NCBI RefSeq assembly: GCF_007991735.1
Contig: NZ_BJYX01000001.1
Coordinates: 417,615 to 481,614 of the forward strand
Source: Terrabacter aerolatus
GTDB lineage: Bacteria > Actinomycetota > Actinomycetes > Actinomycetales > Dermatophilaceae
DNA: 64,000 bases
Reading direction: 5' to 3'
Shown here in pieces: positions 6,804 through 14,817 of the stretch (positions are counted from its first letter, which is position 1; every line of letters begins with the position of its first letter). Position numbers and translations under genes: made by a program. The notes under the pieces were generated by a model. The model made no database searches and had not been told where the DNA came from. It saw only the letters and a program-made list of their open reading frames with translations.

Positions 6804-7652
6804 TCAAGCGACCGACAAGATTTCAAAAATCTCGTTCGGGTGCGCGATGGCGTCCTGCTCCGCCACGAGGAGCATCTCGTCGGAGCCGCTCGCGTGCGTG
6901 CGCTCGAGGACGGCATACATCGTGGCCGCCGTACGTCGCAGGGCCACCTCGGCCCCGTCGGTCAGGTAGTGCGCGAGGAAGACCGCGGCGGTGACGTCGC
7001 CGCCCCCGCGGACGGTCATCGGCAGCATGGGGGTCGTGACGACCCACGCGTCGTCGGCGGTGATGCAGGCCATCTGGATCGAGTCGGCCGGGGTGTCGGA
7101 CGTCAGTGCCGACGTCACGAGCACGACCTTCGGCCCGCGCGCGACGAGCTCGCGCGCAGCGGCCACGAGGTCGGCCTGCGTGGCGACCTCGCGCCCGACG
7201 AGGTACTCGAGCTCGAACTGGTTCGGCGTCACGATGTCGGCCCGCGGCACGACGTGGTCACGGAGGTACTCCGGGATGCCCTCGCGCACGAAGAAGCCGC
7301 GGCCGACGTCGCCCATCACCGGGTCGCAGCAGTAGACCGCGGCGGGGTTGGCCGCCTTGACGCGCGCGACCGCGTCGAGCACGACCTCTCCGACGGCCTC
7401 GGCGCCCTGGTAGCCCGAGAGCACCGCATCGATCGTCGGGAAGGCGCCGCGCTCCTCGACACCGTCGATGACGGCAGCCACGTCGGCGGGCGCGATGAGA
7501 GGGCCGCGGGTCGAGCCGTAGCCCGTGTGGTTGGAGAACGTCACCGTGAGGACGGGATAGACCTCGTGCCCGAGCCGCTGGAGCGGGAAGACCGCGGCCG
7601 AGTTGCCGGCGTGACCGTAGGCGACGTGGGACTGGATCGACAGGATCTTCAC
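6804..7652 (-). CDS. pdxY: Pyridoxal kinase PdxY
   Basis: 282 residues, matching the family length. It phosphorylates pyridoxal to pyridoxal 5'-phosphate in the vitamin B6 salvage pathway. Family landmarks are SIQSHVAYGHAGNSAAVFPLQRLG at the N-terminus, GYGSTRGP, CDPVMGDVGRGFFV, TPNQFELEYL and the ribokinase-fold catalytic region RGGGDVTAAVFLAHYL near the C-terminus, with its Asp base. The GTG start at 7652 has a TAGGGT -10 box 6 nt upstream and no ribosome site, so translation is probably leaderless. It diverges from the GntR gene; the two start codons are only 53 nt apart. Confidence 0.93.
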   Translation of the reverse strand: MKILSIQSHVAYGHAGNSAAVFPLQRLGHEVYPVLTVTFSNHTGYGSTRGPLIAPADVAAVIDGVEERGAFPTIDAVLSGYQGAEAVGEVVLDAVARVKAANPAAVYCCDPVMGDVGRGFFVREGIPEYLRDHVVPRADIVTPNQFELEYLVGREVATQADLVAAARELVARGPKVVLVTSALTSDTPADSIQMACITADDAWVVTTPMLPMTVRGGGDVTAAVFLAHYLTDGAEVALRRTAATMYAVLERTHASGSDEMLLVAEQDAIAHPNEIFEILSVA

Positions 7653-7658
7653 GCGCCC

Positions 7659-7664
7659 ACCCTA
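7659..7664 (-). promoter_or_regulatory. -10 box of the leaderless pdxY promoter
   Basis: Minus-strand TAGGGT ends 6 nt before the GTG at 7652. It sits next to the divergent GntR operator (7684-7706), so the same repressor could affect pdxY. Confidence 0.5.
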
Positions 7665-7683
7665 GCCGCTTGCATACCCTAAA

Positions 7684-7706
7684 TAGTTCTAGTCATAATA
7701 GAACTA
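7684..7706. promoter_or_regulatory. GntR (YtrA-type) operator overlapping -10 box and start codon
   Basis: TAGTTCTA (7684-7691) and TAGAACTA (7699-7706) are a perfect 8-bp inverted repeat with a 7-nt spacer. The -10-like CATAAT (7694-7699) lies inside it and its last base is the A of the ATG at 7706. Binding here would block RNA polymerase directly, as expected for autorepression of a leaderless GntR operon. Confidence 0.75.
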
Positions 7707-8062
7707 TGCTGTGGCAGGTCGACCCCACCTCGAGCACCCCGCTCCACGCCCAGGTCGCGGCCTGCGTCCGTCGCGAGATGGCCTCGGGTCGCCTCGCCCG
7801 CGGGGACCGCCTCCCGTCGGCCAAGGAGGTCGCCGGCGTCCTCGACGTCAACCTCCACACCGTGCTGCGCGCCTACCAGGCGCTGCGCGACGAGGGCCTC
7901 ATCGACCTGCGCCGCGGCCGGGGTGCCATCGTCACCGCCACCGATCCTGCCGGGGACGCCCGCCTGCGATCGCTCGTCGCCGAGCTCGTCGCCGAGGCCC
8001 GCCTCACCGGCACCACCCCCACCGACCTCACCCGACTCATCGAGAGCGAGTTCCAGCGATGA
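7706..8062 (+). CDS. GntR family regulator, YtrA subfamily
   Basis: 118 residues from ATG 7706. The start is fixed by the YtrA-type opening MLWQVDPTSSTPLHAQVAA. A winged helix-turn-helix follows (RGDRLPSAKEVAGVLDVNLHTVLRAYQALRDEGLIDLRRGRGAIV), then a short C-terminal dimerisation helix. The 118-residue length is that of the YtrA subfamily, which has no large effector domain and usually controls a linked membrane or ABC operon. Its stop overlaps the start of the DUF1648 membrane gene (ATGA), so that gene is its likely target. The transcript appears leaderless and autoregulated. Confidence 0.9.
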   Translation: MLWQVDPTSSTPLHAQVAACVRREMASGRLARGDRLPSAKEVAGVLDVNLHTVLRAYQALRDEGLIDLRRGRGAIVTATDPAGDARLRSLVAELVAEARLTGTTPTDLTRLIESEFQR

Positions 8063-9015
8063 CCACCGACCGTCGCCCCACCCGCGCCCTCGTCGCGAGC
8101 GCCGTCGTCCCCCTCGGCGTCGCGGTCACCGGCACGGCGACGGCGTATGCCGTCCGCGACCGTCTGCCCGACCGGCTGGCCGTGCACTGGGGCGTGGACG
8201 GGGCGCCCGACCGCTACAGCTCCTTCACCGGTGCGGTCGTGACGGCAGCCGCCCTCACGGTCGCCGTCCCGCTCGCGATCATCGGGCTCGGGGCACTCAT
8301 GCACCGCTCGGCCCGCGGGCCGGTCGCCGCCATCGCCGGAGGTCTCTCCGTCGCTCTGGGCGGGCTGCTCTTCGGCGGTCTGCTCGCGCAGCGTCCGGGC
8401 CAGCCGCCTCAGGCCTTCCCGCCGCAGTGGGCGGTGCCGTCCCTCGTGCTGGCCGTGCTCGTCGGCGTCGGTCTGTGGCGCTGGGGCCGGATCACGCCCC
8501 CGGAGGTCACGGGCCCGCGCGGGCCGCTCCCCGCCGACGCCGCACGCCTCGACGTCGCACCGACGACGCGGCTCGCGTGGACCGGGCGGGCCAGCCTGCC
8601 GACCGGGCCCGCACTCGCGCTCGCCGTCGTCGTCGCGCTGCCGCTCGTGTGGGTGGCCCTCGCCGGCCTGCCGTGGGTGTGGCTGCTGGCGCTCGCCCTC
8701 GGCGCCCTGCTCGCCGTCACGCTGTCGGCCCGGGTGGTCGTCGACAGCGCCGGGCTGCGCGTCTCGAGCGCCGGGTTCACGTGGTCCCGGGTCCCGCTCG
8801 AGCGCGTGACGTCGGCGACGACGTGCACGGTGTCGCCCCTGCGCGAGTTCGGCGGCTGGGGCTGGCGCCTCGCGATGGACGGGCGTCGCGGCTACATCAC
8901 CCGCGCGGGCGAGGCGCTCGTCGTGCACCGGGTCGGCGAGCCGGACGTCGTCGTGACCGTCGACGACGCCGACGAGGCCGCCGCGGTCCTCAACACGCTC
9001 GCCGCCCGCACCTAG
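8059..9015 (+). CDS. DUF1648-domain membrane protein with bacterial PH-like tail
   Basis: 318 residues, starting by ATGA overlap with the GntR gene. The N-terminal part carries the DUF1648 pattern (TATAYAVRDRLPDRLAVHWGVDGAPDRYSS) beginning with a membrane segment. Further hydrophobic segments lie around 60-85, 90-110, 125-140 and 185-225. The C-terminal 90 residues (ARVVVDSAGLRVSSAGFTWSRVPLERVTSATTC) look like a bacterial PH-like domain facing the cytoplasm. The GntR-DUF1648 pair is a recurrent actinobacterial arrangement. The function is not known; a role in sensing envelope state, as for SdpI-like proteins that share DUF1648, is only inference. Confidence 0.8.
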   Translation: MTTDRRPTRALVASAVVPLGVAVTGTATAYAVRDRLPDRLAVHWGVDGAPDRYSSFTGAVVTAAALTVAVPLAIIGLGALMHRSARGPVAAIAGGLSVALGGLLFGGLLAQRPGQPPQAFPPQWAVPSLVLAVLVGVGLWRWGRITPPEVTGPRGPLPADAARLDVAPTTRLAWTGRASLPTGPALALAVVVALPLVWVALAGLPWVWLLALALGALLAVTLSARVVVDSAGLRVSSAGFTWSRVPLERVTSATTCTVSPLREFGGWGWRLAMDGRRGYITRAGEALVVHRVGEPDVVVTVDDADEAAAVLNTLAART

Positions 9016-9020
9016 GCCTG

Positions 9021-9080
9021 GACCGGCCTGAGACGGCGAGGACCGTCCTGAACCGGTCTGAGACGGCGAGGACCGTCGAT
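9021..9080 (+). repeat. Tandem 30-bp repeat (two copies) between DUF1648 and rhodanese genes
   Basis: Two 30-nt units (9021-9050 and 9051-9080) share the exact 20-mer CTGAGACGGCGAGGACCGTC (9028-9047, 9058-9077) and differ at a few flanking bases. Each unit contains a small GACGG/CCGTC stem. It could serve as an attenuator or operator; nothing more can be said. Confidence 0.7.
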
Positions 9081-9107
9081 CGACATCGCCGTGTCAGGAT
9101 GGATCGC

Positions 9108-9431
9108 ATGAACGCGATCCCCACGACGACCGTGTCCGAGCTGCCCGACGACGCCGTCCTCGTCGACGTCCGCGAGGCCGACGAGTGGGCTGCGGGCCAC
9201 GCCCCGAACGCCATCCACATCCCCCTCGGCGAGCTGCCCTCCCGCATCGACGAGCTGCCCGAGACCGATGACACCGTCGCCGTCGTGTGCCGCATGGGCG
9301 GCCGCTCGGCGCGCGCCGTGCAGTGGCTCGTCCAGCAGGGCTACGACGTCACCAACGTCGAGGGCGGCATGGTCGAGTGGCAGCGCGCCGGCAAGCAGCT
9401 CGCCGCCGACGGCGAGCCGAACATCATCTGA
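9108..9431 (+). CDS. Rhodanese-like domain protein
   Basis: 107 residues from ATG 9108 (an in-frame ATG also exists at 9099; AGGATGG lies 6-8 nt before 9108). This is a single rhodanese domain: LVDVREADEWAAGHAPNAIHIPLGEL, then the active-site loop CRMGGRSA with Cys61 as persulfide carrier, and the closing NVEGGMVEWQRAG motif. Such small cytosolic rhodaneses transfer sulfane sulfur; the partner here is unknown. It is followed 27 nt later by the dispanin-like gene and is probably transcribed with it. Confidence 0.9.
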   Translation: MNAIPTTTVSELPDDAVLVDVREADEWAAGHAPNAIHIPLGELPSRIDELPETDDTVAVVCRMGGRSARAVQWLVQQGYDVTNVEGGMVEWQRAGKQLAADGEPNII

Positions 9432-9457
9432 CCCGCGACCCGACGGAGGGTGACCCG

Positions 9458-9979
9458 GTGAACGACCGCGACAGGCACGACGACGCGCGCCAGCCGGACC
9501 CGACGGCCGACGAGTGGTCGGCCTGGCTGCCCCGCCTCGACCCGCCGACGACCCCGCTCCCGCAGCCCTCCGCGCCGCCCGACGCCGCAGTCCCGCCGGC
9601 CCCGTCGCCTGCGCCCGATGCCCCTCACGCTCCGCCGTCGCTGCCGCACCTGCCGCCTCCCCCTGCCACACCGACGAGCTGGTATGCCGGGTCGTCGCGG
9701 CCCGCGCCCATGCCGGCTCCCGCGGGCGCGCCGCTCTACAGCCCACCCCCGCCGAACCGGCTCGGGCTCGCGATCTTCTGCACCGTGTTCTGCTTCATGC
9801 CCTTCGGCATCGTCGCGCTCGTCAAGGCGAGCTCCGTCAACGCCAGATGGGCGCAGGGCCGGCTCGTCGAGGCGCGCCGGGCCTCGGAGTCGGTCCGGAG
9901 CTGGTGCCTCCTCGCCGCCCTCGTCTGGCCCGGGCTCGGCCTCCTGACGGCGTTCACCGCCGTCCTCGGCTTCCGCTGA
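9458..9979 (+). CDS. Proline-rich CD225/dispanin-like membrane protein
   Basis: 173 residues from GTG 9458 with a GGAGGG ribosome site. Residues 1-100 are disordered and Pro/Ala-rich with a PPPPNRL junction. The C-terminal 70 residues carry the CD225/dispanin layout: hydrophobic segment GLAIFCTVFCFMPFGIVALVKA, the conserved loop SSVNARWAQGRLVEARRASESVRSW, and a second hydrophobic segment ending ALVWPGLGLLTAFTAVLGF. The two Cys in the first segment (FCTVFCF) are at positions that are palmitoylated in the animal IFITM relatives; whether bacteria do so is unknown. Function unknown; small membrane proteins of this type are common in actinobacteria. Confidence 0.75.
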   Translation: MNDRDRHDDARQPDPTADEWSAWLPRLDPPTTPLPQPSAPPDAAVPPAPSPAPDAPHAPPSLPHLPPPPATPTSWYAGSSRPAPMPAPAGAPLYSPPPPNRLGLAIFCTVFCFMPFGIVALVKASSVNARWAQGRLVEARRASESVRSWCLLAALVWPGLGLLTAFTAVLGFR

Positions 9980-9995
9980 CGCCGCTCCCGCCCTG

Positions 9996-10718
9996 TCAGG
10001 CGACGGGGATCGACGCCGGTCGGGTGCAGACGAGCTCGTCGCCCTGCGGAGCCGCCACGGGGGCCTGCACCACCCCACCCCCTGCCGACGCTGGACGCGC
10101 CTGGGCGACGCGGCCGTCGACCTGCACGCAGAGCTGCCACTGCTTCAGGCCGCGGTCCACCGCGCCCCGCGGCGCCTGGAACGAGTCGCCCGGGACGTCG
10201 AGCACGGGCGGCGACACGGCATACGCCCTCCCGGTGACGCTCGCCCCGGGAGCGATGACGTGGCCACCCATGACGGGCGCGGCGGCGAAGCGCACGTTCG
10301 GCGCCGTCGCGAAACCCTGCTTGCTCAGACGCAGCACCCCGGACTGCTCGTAGACCCACGCGTGCTGCTGGTCCACGCCCCGGGGCAGCGCGGCGCTCCC
10401 GAGGTCGTGGGGCACGAGGTCGTAGGCCAGGAGCGGGGTCGACCCCGTGTTGGTCACCGTGTAGTCGACGACGAGCCCCGGCCGGACGGCCATGCCCGAC
10501 CCGGTCGGGCCGTGGTGCGCGCCTCCTGCCGGAGCCATCGTCGCCTCGAGGCGCACGCCGCCGGACGTCACGGTCTGCACCGGGGCGACGGACCCGACGG
10601 CCGACGTGGGCGCCCCCGGGGAGGGCTCGGCCTGCCCGCAGGCGCTCGTGGCGAGCACCGCGCCGAGAGCGAGCGCGGCACCGGTCGAGGTCTTCAGGGT
10701 CGTCGTCAACGGCTTCAT
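9996..10718 (-). CDS. Secreted lipoprotein of unknown function
   Basis: 240 residues from ATG 10718. Signal sequence MKPLTTTLKTSTGAALALGAVLA leads to the lipobox TSAC (Cys27). The mature part resembles a beta-sandwich: VDYTVTNTGSTPLLAYDLVPHD, VMGGHVIAPGASVTGRAYAV, LKQWQLCVQVDGRVAQAR, CTRPASIPVA. Two late Cys could form a disulfide. No family is recognised. It diverges from the phospholipase gene; the 250-bp gap holds a PHO-box-like repeat (10783-10800), which suggests phosphate control of one or both genes. Confidence 0.75.
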   Translation of the reverse strand: MKPLTTTLKTSTGAALALGAVLATSACGQAEPSPGAPTSAVGSVAPVQTVTSGGVRLEATMAPAGGAHHGPTGSGMAVRPGLVVDYTVTNTGSTPLLAYDLVPHDLGSAALPRGVDQQHAWVYEQSGVLRLSKQGFATAPNVRFAAAPVMGGHVIAPGASVTGRAYAVSPPVLDVPGDSFQAPRGAVDRGLKQWQLCVQVDGRVAQARPASAGGGVVQAPVAAPQGDELVCTRPASIPVA

Positions 10719-10782
10719 GGTGGGAGAGACAACCACGCCGGTCGGATCGTTGCAGTCTGAACCGTTTCGACCCGATCCTGAG

Positions 10783-10800
10783 CGTCACCTGAACGTCACC
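10783..10800 (+). promoter_or_regulatory. PHO-box-like direct repeat upstream of phospholipase/phosphatase gene
   Basis: CGTCACC occurs at 10783-10789 and 10794-10800, an 11-nt period. PhoP boxes of actinobacteria are 11-nt direct repeats with a GTTCACC-like core. The linked gene encodes a phosphoesterase. The match is to spacing and the TCACC core, not to the full consensus. Confidence 0.45.
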
Positions 10801-10969
10801 CCCGAGCCCGCTGGCAGTAGCGCCAAGTCGCGGCGCAGTTTGGGCAAACAGTCCTTAAACGACCTCTCCAGCGGGTATGGGGCGCCCTCCGGCGGGCGTA
10901 CTTTTGCCCCGGCCCCGAGCGATGCGCAGGCACGCCAACGGCCGATCCGCCATCGCCAGAGGAGACCCC

Positions 10970-12649
10970 ATGAAACGTTCCGCACGCCTCGCGCTCGCAG
11001 GCGTCGGCGCCGCCGCCCTCGTCGTCCCGGTCGTCGCCACCGCCGGCGCCGTCAGCGCCCACCAGCGGCCGACGTCGCACCCCGCGACGGTCAGGACGTC
11101 CACGCCGATCAAGCACGTCGTCGTCATCTTCGGCGAGAACGTGTCGTTCGACCACTACTTCGCGACGTACCCGCAGGCCGCCAACACCCCGGGCGAGCTC
11201 AGCCAGGGCTCGGGCACACCGGCCCCGCGCTTCACCGCCGCGCCGGGCACCCCCCGCAGCATCGCGACGCTCGCGCACGACCACCTGCTCGCCCCGAACA
11301 ACCCCAACTCGGTGCAGCCGCAGCGCCTCACGCCCGGCCAGGCCGTGACCTGCGACCAGGACCACACCTACACGAACGAGCAGAAGGCCTACAACGCCGG
11401 CGCCATGGACAAGTTCGTGGAGTTCACGAGCAAGGACGCGTGCGCCGCCCCGACCTTCGGCCGGACCGGCCTGACGATGGACTACTACGACGGCAACACG
11501 GTCACGGCGATGTGGAACTACGCGCAGCACTACGCGATGAGCGACCACGCCTTCAGCACGACCTTCGGCCCGTCCTCCCCCGGCGCCATCAACCTCGTCT
11601 CCGGGCAGACCCACGGCGTCAAGGAGTTCAACGCCGACGGCACGCCGGCCACGACCCCGGCCGGTGGCGACTACACCGTGCGCTTCCCCGACGCCAACGG
11701 CGTCGGCACCATGACCGGCGACCCGGACCCCGTCTACGACGACTGCTCCAACAACAGCCACGCGAAGAGCTACACCCTCGCCGCCATGACGGGACGCAAC
11801 ATCGGCGACCTGCTCAACGCCAAGAAGGTCTCGTGGGGCTGGTTCCAGGGCGGCTTCACGCCGACCACGGCCGCCGCCGGCAGCGCACCCGCGGCCTGCC
11901 TCACCACGCACACCAACGTCGCGGGGATCTCCTCGACCGACTACAACCCGCACCACGAGCCCTTCCAGTACTACGCGTCGACGGCGAACCCGCACCACCT
12001 GCCGCCGGCGAGCGTCGCCGAGATCGGCCACGACGGCCAGGCGAACCACCAGTACGACATGTCCTCCTTCGACCAGGTCGTCGGCACCGACAACCTGCCG
12101 GCGGTCAGCTTCCTCAAGGCCCCGAACTACCAGGACGGGCACGCGGGCTACTCCGACCCCCTCGACGAGCAGCGCTTCGTCGTCAAGGAGGTCAACGCCA
12201 TCCAGAAGTCGAAGCACTGGAAGGACACGGCGATCGTCCTCGCCTACGACGACTCCGACGGCTGGTACGACCACGTCGCCGCGCAGGTGAAGAACGCCTC
12301 CAACACGACGGACGACGCGGCCTTCTGCACCAACGCAGCCGCCTCCGGCGTGCCGATCGCGCAGGGCTACCAGGACCGCTGCGGCCCCGGCCCGCGCCAG
12401 CCGCTCGTCGTGATCTCGCCCTTCTCGAAGACGAACTACGTCGACCACCACCAGACCGACCAGGCCTCGATCCTGCGCCTCATCGAGGACAACTGGGGCG
12501 TCGGCCGCATCGGTGACGGCTCCGCCGACGCCTGGGCCGGCTCGATGCGCGGCCTGTTCTCGTTCGAGGACTCGCGGGCCCCGCAGGTCATCCTCGACGA
12601 GAACCGGGGCACGGTCGCCTCGGTGCAGCGCACCCGTCACGAGGGCTGA
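10970..12649 (+). CDS. Secreted phospholipase C / acid phosphatase (PF04185 phosphoesterase)
   Basis: 559 residues from ATG 10970 with an AGAGGAGA ribosome site. A Sec-type signal (MKRSARLALAGVGAAALVV...AGAVSA) ends near residue 30. The phosphoesterase landmarks are IKHVVVIFGENVSFDHYFATYP (the ENxSFDHYFG motif, Glu and Asn as metal ligands), TFGPSSPGAINLVSGQTHG with the catalytic Thr/Ser region, then YDDSDGWYDHV and GPRQPLVVISPFSK near the end. This family includes bacterial phospholipases C and AcpA acid phosphatases; it probably releases phosphate from organic phosphates outside the cell. The linked PHO-box-like repeat fits phosphate starvation control. A strong bidirectional terminator follows. 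Confidence 0.85.
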   Translation: MKRSARLALAGVGAAALVVPVVATAGAVSAHQRPTSHPATVRTSTPIKHVVVIFGENVSFDHYFATYPQAANTPGELSQGSGTPAPRFTAAPGTPRSIATLAHDHLLAPNNPNSVQPQRLTPGQAVTCDQDHTYTNEQKAYNAGAMDKFVEFTSKDACAAPTFGRTGLTMDYYDGNTVTAMWNYAQHYAMSDHAFSTTFGPSSPGAINLVSGQTHGVKEFNADGTPATTPAGGDYTVRFPDANGVGTMTGDPDPVYDDCSNNSHAKSYTLAAMTGRNIGDLLNAKKVSWGWFQGGFTPTTAAAGSAPAACLTTHTNVAGISSTDYNPHHEPFQYYASTANPHHLPPASVAEIGHDGQANHQYDMSSFDQVVGTDNLPAVSFLKAPNYQDGHAGYSDPLDEQRFVVKEVNAIQKSKHWKDTAIVLAYDDSDGWYDHVAAQVKNASNTTDDAAFCTNAAASGVPIAQGYQDRCGPGPRQPLVVISPFSKTNYVDHHQTDQASILRLIEDNWGVGRIGDGSADAWAGSMRGLFSFEDSRAPQVILDENRGTVASVQRTRHEG

Positions 12650-12680
12650 CCCCCTCGGCGACACACGCCACACGCACGAC

Positions 12681-12714
12681 GGAGCGGGCCGGGTCACCAG
12701 ACCCGGCCCGCTCC
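12681..12714. terminator. Bidirectional terminator between convergent genes
   Basis: A perfect 15-bp stem, GGAGCGGGCCGGGTC (12681-12695) with GACCCGGCCCGCTCC (12700-12714), and a 4-nt loop. It sits between the phosphoesterase (+) and Fpg/Nei (-) stops. U-tracts are absent, as is common in GC-rich genomes. Confidence 0.75.
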
Positions 12715-12729
12715 TCGTCGTCCGGGCCG

Positions 12730-13590
12730 CTACTTGAGCAGGCGGGACAGGCGGCGGTCCGCGAGCGGCTTGCCGCCGGTCTGGCAGGTCGCGCAGTACT
12801 GGAGCGAGGTGTCGGCGAACGACACCTCGCGCACGACGTCACCGCACACGGGGCACGCCTCGCCCGTGCGCGCGTGCACGCGCATGCCGGCCCGCTTGGC
12901 GTCCTTGAGCTCCTTGGCCGGCTTGCCCGACGCCGTCGTGACGGCGCTCGCGAGCGTGTCGCGCAGAGCGGCATACAACCGGTCGACGACCTCGGGGGCG
13001 AGGGATCCGGCGATGGCGAAGGGACTGATCTTCGCGACGTGGAGGATCTCGTCGGAGTAGGCGTTGCCGACCCCGGCGATGAACTCCTGGTCGCGCAGCA
13101 GCCCCTTGATCTGGGTGCGGCGCCCGTCGAGCATCGACCGGAACGTCTCGAGGGAGAAGTCGTCGGCCATCGGGTCGGGTCCCAGCCGGGCGATCCCTGG
13201 CACCTCGGCCGGGTCCTTGACGATGTATGCCGCGAGCGACTTCTTCGTGCCCGCCTCGGTCAGGTCGAAGCCCGACCCGTCGGACAGGCGCACCCGCAGC
13301 GCGATCGGCGACTTGCCGGGGCGCACGACGGTCGCCGGCAGCTGGTCGGACCAGCGCAGCCAGCCGGCGCGGGCGAGGTGGAAGACGAGGTGGGTGCCGT
13401 CGGCGTCGATGTCGAGGAACTTGCCGTGCCGGTGCACGCCGTCGACCGGGGCACCCTCGAGCGCCTGCGGCGGCGGGTTGAAGGTCTTGAGCACGCTGAA
13501 CGACGCGAGCTCGACCCCCGTGATGGCAAGGCCGGCCGTTCGCTCGGCGAGGAAGTCGACGAGCGCCTGCACCTCCGGCAGCTCAGGCAT
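12730..13590 (-). CDS. Fpg/Nei family DNA glycosylase
   Basis: 286 residues from ATG 13590. It begins MPELPEVQ, with the catalytic Pro2 (Schiff base) and Glu3 of base-excision glycosylase/AP lyases. HRHGKFLDI carries the conserved phosphate-binding Lys. The helix-two-turn-helix region DQEFIAGVGNAYSDEILH follows. The C-terminal zinc finger is CPVCG...YCATCQ. It differs from classical Fpg because the tail after the second CxxC is QTGGKPLADRRLSRLLK rather than ending at the finger; this places it in the actinobacterial Fpg/Nei-like group whose lesion preference is less certain. A CAGACT box 6 nt before ATG suggests a leaderless transcript. Confidence 0.88.
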   Translation of the reverse strand: MPELPEVQALVDFLAERTAGLAITGVELASFSVLKTFNPPPQALEGAPVDGVHRHGKFLDIDADGTHLVFHLARAGWLRWSDQLPATVVRPGKSPIALRVRLSDGSGFDLTEAGTKKSLAAYIVKDPAEVPGIARLGPDPMADDFSLETFRSMLDGRRTQIKGLLRDQEFIAGVGNAYSDEILHVAKISPFAIAGSLAPEVVDRLYAALRDTLASAVTTASGKPAKELKDAKRAGMRVHARTGEACPVCGDVVREVSFADTSLQYCATCQTGGKPLADRRLSRLLK

Positions 13591-13596
13591 GGCCCC

Positions 13597-13602
13597 AGTC
13601 TG
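13597..13602 (-). promoter_or_regulatory. -10 box of the leaderless Fpg/Nei promoter
   Basis: Minus-strand CAGACT (xAnnnT) ends 6 nt before ATG 13590; no ribosome site is present. Confidence 0.4.
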
Positions 13603-13616
13603 TCATCCGGAGGGGA

Positions 13617-14714
13617 CTATCGGCCGGGACGCGAGGGCTGTTCGTCGGCGGCGAGCACCTCTCCCACCTTGCCCGCGCTCTCGAGGACCCGCAGCATGGC
13701 GTGCCCGTCCGGCGCCGAGAAGGTCGGCACCGACCGGGCCGCCCAGGACCGGATCGGCGCCTCGATCTTCATCGGGTTGGACAGCACCTGCTCGGTCGGC
13801 GACAGGTGGCGGATGCAGATGGCCTCGACGCGGTCGGGCCTCGCCTCGGCGAAGTCGGCGTAGATCTGCGGGTCGTGCTGGCCGTCGTCGCCGACGAGCA
13901 GCCACCGGATCTCGGGGAAGTCGCGGGCGAGCCGGTCGAGGCAGCTGCGCTTGTGCGCCTGCCCGCTGCGGAACCAGCCCGTGTTGGTCGGCCCCCAGTC
14001 GGTGAGCATGAGCGGCCCGAGGGGGAAACCGTTCTCGACGAGGAAGCGGTTGAGGGTGGCGGCGGTGTTCCAGGCTCCCGTCGAGACGTAGACGATGGGG
14101 GCGCCGGGGTGCGCCGAGAGGATGCGGCGGTACATCGGGGCCATTCCCGAGACCGCGTGCCGGGCCTTGCCGCGGCGGACGAAGGTGTTGAAGGCCGCGA
14201 TCATCGGGCGCGGCAGCATCGTGGTGATGACGGTGTCGTCGATGTCGCTGACGATGCCCTCGGTCACGCCGTCCGCGACGATGAAGACGTCGGCCGCCAC
14301 CGGGTCGGTGCCCTGCACCTCGACGACGACCTGCTGCCAGCCCGGCGCGAGACCGTGGTCGCGCGCGACGATGTCGACGTGGCCGCCGCGGTCGGAGCGG
14401 CCGTAGACCTCACGGTCGCCCGCCGTGACCTTGACCGGGACGCCGGTGGCCGGCGACGTGATGAAGGCGCGCCAGCCACGGTCGTAGCGGGCCGGGGTCA
14501 GGGCGCCGGTCGCGTCCTGACGGGCCTCGGGCCCCTCGGTGTGCTCCCGGCCCTTGCGGCCCAGCAGGATCCGCGCGTAGACGCGCACGAACGACGACGA
14601 GCCGTAGCCGACGTGGGTGATGACGCGGTTGCCCCACCCGCGGCTGCGCAGCACGCGTTCGACCTGCTCGTGGACGGTGTCCTCGACGATGGCGGCCGCG
14701 TGCGGTCGTGACAT
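13617..14714 (-). CDS. App1-type phosphatidate phosphatase (DUF2183)
   Basis: 365 residues from ATG 14714, chosen because TAGGTT lies 6 nt upstream (leaderless); a GTG two codons earlier overlaps that box. The N-terminal region forms a beta-rich domain (GWRAFITSPATGVPVKVTAG, WQQVVVEVQGTDPVAADVFIVAD). The catalytic haloacid-dehalogenase-like core follows: SDIDDTVITTMLPRP with the DxDxT motif, YVSTGAWN, then a C-terminal WLLVGDDGQHDPQIYADFA loop with the second acidic pair. Yeast App1 relatives dephosphorylate phosphatidate; in bacteria the substrate is unproven. The gene follows Fpg/Nei in the same direction but has its own promoter. Confidence 0.85.
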   Translation of the reverse strand: MSRPHAAAIVEDTVHEQVERVLRSRGWGNRVITHVGYGSSSFVRVYARILLGRKGREHTEGPEARQDATGALTPARYDRGWRAFITSPATGVPVKVTAGDREVYGRSDRGGHVDIVARDHGLAPGWQQVVVEVQGTDPVAADVFIVADGVTEGIVSDIDDTVITTMLPRPMIAAFNTFVRRGKARHAVSGMAPMYRRILSAHPGAPIVYVSTGAWNTAATLNRFLVENGFPLGPLMLTDWGPTNTGWFRSGQAHKRSCLDRLARDFPEIRWLLVGDDGQHDPQIYADFAEARPDRVEAICIRHLSPTEQVLSNPMKIEAPIRSWAARSVPTFSAPDGHAMLRVLESAGKVGEVLAADEQPSRPGR

Positions 14715-14720
14715 GGCCAC

Positions 14721-14726
14721 AACCTA
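14721..14726 (-). promoter_or_regulatory. -10 box of the leaderless App1 promoter
   Basis: Minus-strand TAGGTT ends 6 nt before ATG 14714. Confidence 0.4.
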
Positions 14727-14817
14727 CCCGTGAGGGCTGTCACCCGCGCGAACGCCGGGTTGCCAACAGGTGGACCCCGACGGGCGCTGGTGCGACGCGG
14801 CAGGTTTGATGGTCCGC

